Source of the DNA: Gammaproteobacteria bacterium
Lineage (GTDB): Bacteria > Pseudomonadota > Gammaproteobacteria > SZUA-140
DNA: 64,000 bases
NCBI GenBank assembly: GCA_016716465.1
Contig: JADJWH010000001.1
Span: 1,457,597 to 1,521,596 of the forward strand
Direction: 5' to 3'
The notes beneath the pieces were generated by a model. That model was not told where the DNA came from, made no database searches, and saw only the letters and a list, made by a program, of their open reading frames with translations. Shown here piece by piece: positions 60,855-64,000 of the stretch. The stretch's first letter is position 1, and each line of letters begins with the position of its first letter. The translations under genes were made by a program, and so were the position numbers.

Positions 60855-61943
60855 ATGAAACGAAAGAGTATCGCGATCGCCGTGGCAGGTGTGTTGGCCC
60901 TGCCCCTGTCGATATCGACCGCTTCTGCCCTGGAGGTCTACGGCAAGGCGCACGGTTCGATCGATTTTTCCAGCAATGATGACGAAGGTGCCAACCAGGA
61001 AGACAGCACACTGGCGTTCAGCAACAACGCCTCGCGCATCGGGTTCAAAGGTGACGAGCAGATCAACGACGACCTGACCGTAACGTATCAGGCCGAGACC
61101 GTGATCGACATGGATTCCGGCGGCTGGGGCGGCGGACGCAACACCTACATCGGGCTGAAAGGCGGCTTCGGTGAAGTGCGCGGCGGTCTGCACGACACTC
61201 CGTACAAGAGCTCCACTTATGACATGTTCAGCGATACCCGCGGCGACTACAACGCGATCATCGGCTCCATCAACGGGTCGGTCGATTTCGATGAGCGTAC
61301 GCCGAACACCATCCTCTACATCTCGCCTGATATGAGCGGCTTCCAGTTCCAGGGCGCCTACATCCTGGGCATCGCGGCCGCCGATGACGACCTGCCGGAC
61401 GCCGAAGAACCGGACAACACCGGTTTCAGCCTGGCCGGCATGTACAACCAGGGCCCGCTGTCGCTGAGCCTCGCGATGGAAACCTACGGCATCGAGGCCG
61501 CCACCGGTGAGCCGACCGACGATGCGCAGGCGGTCAAGTTCGGCGCCGGCTGGGACCTCGGCCAGGGCACCAAGCTCAGCTTCATCTTCGAATCCGCCGA
61601 ATCGGGCACCACTGATGTAAGCCGTGATGCCTTCTACTTCGGCGTGATGCATAAGATGAGCGACAAGACGACACTGAAGCTCGCCCTCGGCCAGGCCGAC
61701 GAGTTGGATGTCGCCGAGGAGACCGGCGCCACCTACCTGGCGCTGGGTGTCTCGCAGAAGCTGTCGAAGGACACCGAACTCTACGCGCTGTTCGCCAGCG
61801 TCAGCAACGACGACGGCGCTACGTACCGGTTAGACGGTGTCGGCTTGCCCACCACTGGCACGCCGTCTGCGCCTGTGCCTGGGCGTGATACTTCTTCCCT
61901 TAGCTTCGGCATCGTCAAGAACTTCAGCGGCAAGTTCATGTAA
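60855..61943 (+). CDS. Gram-negative porin (16-strand trimeric type)
   Basis: 362 residues. Signal peptide cleaved about residue 25 (TASALEVYGKAHGSI), which is the porin N-terminal strand. Alternating amphipathic strands such as RIGFKGDEQINDDLTVTYQA and NTYIGLKGGFGEVRGGLHDT, a loop-3-like acidic stretch (AADDDLPDAEEPDNT), and a last strand. The C-terminus reads LSFGIVKNFSGKFM; the final residue is not the usual aromatic Phe but Phe precedes it. Promoter has a PhoB box, so it probably takes up phosphate or small anions under starvation. GGGAGA ribosome-binding site. Confidence 0.9.
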   Translation: MKRKSIAIAVAGVLALPLSISTASALEVYGKAHGSIDFSSNDDEGANQEDSTLAFSNNASRIGFKGDEQINDDLTVTYQAETVIDMDSGGWGGGRNTYIGLKGGFGEVRGGLHDTPYKSSTYDMFSDTRGDYNAIIGSINGSVDFDERTPNTILYISPDMSGFQFQGAYILGIAAADDDLPDAEEPDNTGFSLAGMYNQGPLSLSLAMETYGIEAATGEPTDDAQAVKFGAGWDLGQGTKLSFIFESAESGTTDVSRDAFYFGVMHKMSDKTTLKLALGQADELDVAEETGATYLALGVSQKLSKDTELYALFASVSNDDGATYRLDGVGLPTTGTPSAPVPGRDTSSLSFGIVKNFSGKFM

Positions 61944-61969
61944 TCCGGTATTCCCCTGATCTGATCTTC

Positions 61970-61998
61970 GGGGCGCCTCAGGGCGCCCCATTTTTTTC
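61970..61998 (+). terminator. Intrinsic terminator of the porin gene
   Basis: Stem GGGGCGCC-TCAG-GGCGCCCC (61970-61989) followed by a seven-T run. The strongest terminator of the window after that at 28.8 kb. It also lies at the 3' end of the convergent SPFH gene. Confidence 0.92.
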
Positions 61999-62010
61999 AG
62001 GCCCTACCCG

Positions 62011-62849
62011 CTATTTTCCCAGGGCGCTCATGATGCCCCGCACGGCGGCCGGAAGGTCCGCGGGCAGGACGACGATCTTGGAGTTCTGCGAGCCGGACAG
62101 CTGCCGCACGGCCTCGACGTATTTCTCGCCCAGCAGGTAGACGGCCGGCAACTCCTGGTCGCGGATCGCCTGGCTCACCTTGTCGATTGCCATCTGGCTG
62201 GCTTCGGCCAGCAGGACCTGGGCCTGGGCATCACGCCGCGAGGCCTCGAGGCGGCCCTCGGCCTCCAGGATGGCGGCGGTCTTCTCACCTTCGGCGCGCG
62301 TCACGGTGGCGCGGCGCTGACGCTCGGCGGCCGCCTGCTCCTCCATCGCCTTCTGCATGGTCTGCGAGGGATTGATGTCCTGGATCTCCACCGTCTTCAG
62401 CGTGATGCCCCAATCGGCGATGTCATCCGAGATCGCGGTCTTCAGCCGCGCCTTGATCTGGTCGCGCGAGGACAGCGCGTCGTCGAGATCCATCTCGCCG
62501 ACGATCGCGCGCAGCAGGTCTGCACCAGGGTGCGGATGGCGAGCGCATAGTCTTCCACGCCGTAGACCGCCTTCTCCGGCGCGATGATATTGATATAGGC
62601 GACGGCGTTGGCGATGATCACGGCGTTGTCCCGGGTGATCACCTCCTGCGAGGGGATGTCGAGCACGATGTCCTTGGTCGTGACCTTGTAGGCCACGCTG
62701 TCGATGTAAGGGACGATGATGTTGAGACCGGGGCCCAAGGTGGAGTGATACTTGCCGAGACGCTGCCACATGTGAAGCCCTGCGGGACAATGCGCACCCA
62801 GCCCGATGGTGATGATCACCAGCACGACGAACACCGCTACGACTACCAT
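62011..62849 (-). pseudogene. SPFH/stomatin-like (QmcA-type) protein, frameshifted
   Basis: The gene starts at 62849 (MVVVAVFVVLVIITIGLG, membrane anchor). Near 62774-62797 the conserved VRIVPQGF appears only in another frame, after which WQRLGKYHSTLGPGLN resumes in the first; so two compensating indels. Near 62515-62526 the frame shifts again, and the rest (LLRAIVGEMDLDDALSSRDQ, coiled coil AERQRRATVTRAEGEKTA, end IMSALGK) is in a second frame to 62011. Reconstructed, it would be an SPFH protein of about 280 residues. Partner of the NfeD gene upstream. Either pseudogene or local sequencing errors. Confidence 0.85.
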
Positions 62850-62888
62850 GGCAGTCCACTCCTTGTCGATGGTTCGAAGCCCCGGCCT

Positions 62889-63341
62889 TCATCGTTTTTC
62901 GACGATGAGGGTGTTCCCCGAGATATCCTTTACAACGACGCGGTCGCCGGTCTCCACCGCCTGCTCGCTCAGAAACAGCCACTCCTCCGAACCCAGCAAC
63001 GGGGTCGCGGAGCGCACCACGCCGCGCGTCTTTCCGGCCGGGATGCGAATGACCTGGCCGGTCTCGCCGACGATCGCCTCGCGCGCGATGCCGGCCTTGG
63101 TGTGGTCGGTCATCAATGGCTTGAAATAGCGGAACCAGAGGATGGCAAACACCGAGGAGAACACCGCCCACAGCAGCAATTGCGTGCCGAATCCCAGTGC
63201 CGGGTGGAACCACAGCACGGCGGCCACCATCAGCGCGCCCAGCCCGAACCAGAAGATGAAAAACGTCGCGACGAAGATCTCCGCGATCATCAGCAGCATG
63301 CCGAAGACCAGCCAGTGCCAGTCCTGGATCCCGTAGTCCAT
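62889..63341 (-). CDS. NfeD-like membrane protein
   Basis: 150 residues from the ATG at 63341 (MDYGIQDWHWLVFGMLLM), which has GGAAGACGT upstream; the frame is open farther but without family similarity. Three or four N-terminal helices (WHWLVFGMLLMIAEIFVATF, LGALMVAAVLWF, LLLWAVFSSVFAILWF), then an OB-fold domain (IVGETGQVIRIPAGKTRGVV). NfeD proteins pair with SPFH proteins in membrane microdomains. The 40-base gap to the SPFH gene supports an operon. The 295 bases upstream hold a GTGTG/CACAC dyad (63515-63530). Confidence 0.87.
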   Translation of the reverse strand: MDYGIQDWHWLVFGMLLMIAEIFVATFFIFWFGLGALMVAAVLWFHPALGFGTQLLLWAVFSSVFAILWFRYFKPLMTDHTKAGIAREAIVGETGQVIRIPAGKTRGVVRSATPLLGSEEWLFLSEQAVETGDRVVVKDISGNTLIVEKR

Positions 63342-63636
63342 ACGTCTTCCTTTCTCCGTGGATGACCTGCGACGACGCCCCGCGCGTAGACGCCCATACG
63401 TTACCGCAAACGGCGCCGCGCCGACAGTGGTATCCGCCGGTGCGGGCCTGCTATGGCGCGGCACCGCCGATGGTCGCCGGTCCCGCGCGGAGTGCGGTTG
63501 CGACACCATGTAATGTGTGAACGTGCACACGAATACTCAAGCCGATAGCGCCGAGGGCATCGACAGCCATACCGATTTTTTGTTACGGTAGATTGTCATT
63601 CGCAGTTATTTCACCACTCCGCACAAGGAGATAGTC

Positions 63637-64000
63637 GTGCCCGCCGCGCCCGGCACCGTCGTTTTCGCCACCGCCCTTGCCCTTACCGCCGCGCTGCTCC
63701 TCGCGGCCCGGCCCCACAGCGGCAGCCACCGCAGTGATCGTCTCGAGGCCCGGATCCAGCGGCTCGACGATCTATCGGGCCCTCGGCGCGCTCAAGGCCA
63801 ACGAATCAGTGCAGTTGTCTTCTTCCATCACCGAGACCGTAGGCGCAATCCACTTCGACGACGGCGACCGCGTCCCCGCGGGCAAGCTGCTGGTGGAGAT
63901 GACCAGCGACGAGGAGCACGCGCAGCTCGAAGAGGCGCGTGCGACCGTCGATGAGGCGCGGCGCCAGACGTACGAACGCGTGCAATCCCTGCAGCAGCAG
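63637..64000 (+). pseudogene. RND efflux periplasmic adaptor (HlyD/MFP family), frameshifted and cut by window edge
   Basis: From the GTG at 63637 (ATG-like start with AAGGAG upstream) a signal or anchor helix is read (VVFATALALTAALLLAARP), then after a C4 run at 63712-63715 the adaptor domain continues one base out of frame: TIYRALGALKANESVQLSSS, then TETVGAIHFDDGDRVPAGKL and the coiled coil SDEEHAQLEEARATVDEARR. This is the biotinyl-lipoyl start of an MFP adaptor; its pump gene would be to the right of the window. An extra C in the run explains the split. Confidence 0.78.

Noticed and set aside
63515..63530. GTGTG/CACAC dyad upstream of the RND adaptor as an operator
   Set aside because: The arms are only five bases and no regulator gene is near; too weak to annotate.

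Overview
The window is about 64 kb of high-GC DNA from a Gram-negative bacterium, most likely a gammaproteobacterium. Pointers are the gene order tRNA-Tyr/Gly/Thr-tuf-tRNA-Trp-secE-nusG-rplKAJL-rpoBC-rpsL-rpsG, a three-helix SecE, a CpxRA/CpxP-type envelope system, DUF2835, MazG, Slt, Ppk/Ppx, OmpA and a trimeric-type porin. REP-like GGGGAC hairpins and inverted heptamer arrays lie between genes. I cannot name the genus. There is no rRNA, CRISPR array, prophage or insertion sequence.

Layout. 1-15.2 kb (minus strand): transcription/translation super-operon with four tRNAs, a stringent-type promoter ahead of tRNA-Tyr, a promoter ahead of rpsL, an L10 leader and an rplL-rpoB attenuator. 15.3-24.7 kb: MazG, DUF2835, a cysteine-cluster protein, a lysine-tailed HU protein, Slt, a DksA-like protein, a small lipoprotein operon, and MscS plus two MgtE-type genes. 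25-33.9 kb: a methyltransferase, a haem-motif GGDEF-EAL protein, and a Cpx-like module (CpxR, frameshifted CpxA, and divergently a STAS protein, DUF2892 and CpxP/Spy) with a CpxR box between the arms, then a TerC-PGPGW fusion. 33.9-37.4 kb: Def, GcvR-like, ZIP transporter, ankyrin lipoprotein, PgeF.

37.6-43.5 kb: a PlcP-like metallophosphoesterase diverges from two GT4 glycosyltransferases, followed by a PAP2 phosphatase and exopolyphosphatase. 43.5-49.3 kb: RluA-like synthase lacking the usual catalytic Asp, ABC exporter, OmpA, GDP-mannose-type Nudix, double-CDGSH protein. 49.4-52.2 kb: arsR-gapdh-arsJ arsenate-resistance operon. 52.2-54.3 kb: MFS pump with MarR regulator and palindromic operator. 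54.3-64 kb: LtaS-like enzyme, a 52-G homopolymer, HDOD protein, polyphosphate kinase divergent from a porin, SPFH/NfeD pair and the start of an RND adaptor; the SPFH and adaptor genes are frameshifted.

How the parts fit. The most interesting pattern is a probable phosphate-starvation regulon. PhoB-type direct repeats with exact 11-bp periodicity and the same distance to a -10 hexamer lie upstream of the GT4 pair, ppk and the porin, with weaker copies ahead of the PAP2 gene and the PlcP-like gene. Together these genes could swap phospholipids for glycolipids, salvage phosphate, store it as polyphosphate and import it. A second pattern is a family of four intergenic elements bounded by inverted arrays of heptamers (GGACTAA/TTAGTCC or GTGAGGC/GCCTCAC), three of which carry the stop codon of the adjoining gene. 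Five indels in three genes and the poly-G tract suggest local sequence error or real decay, to be settled by re-sequencing.
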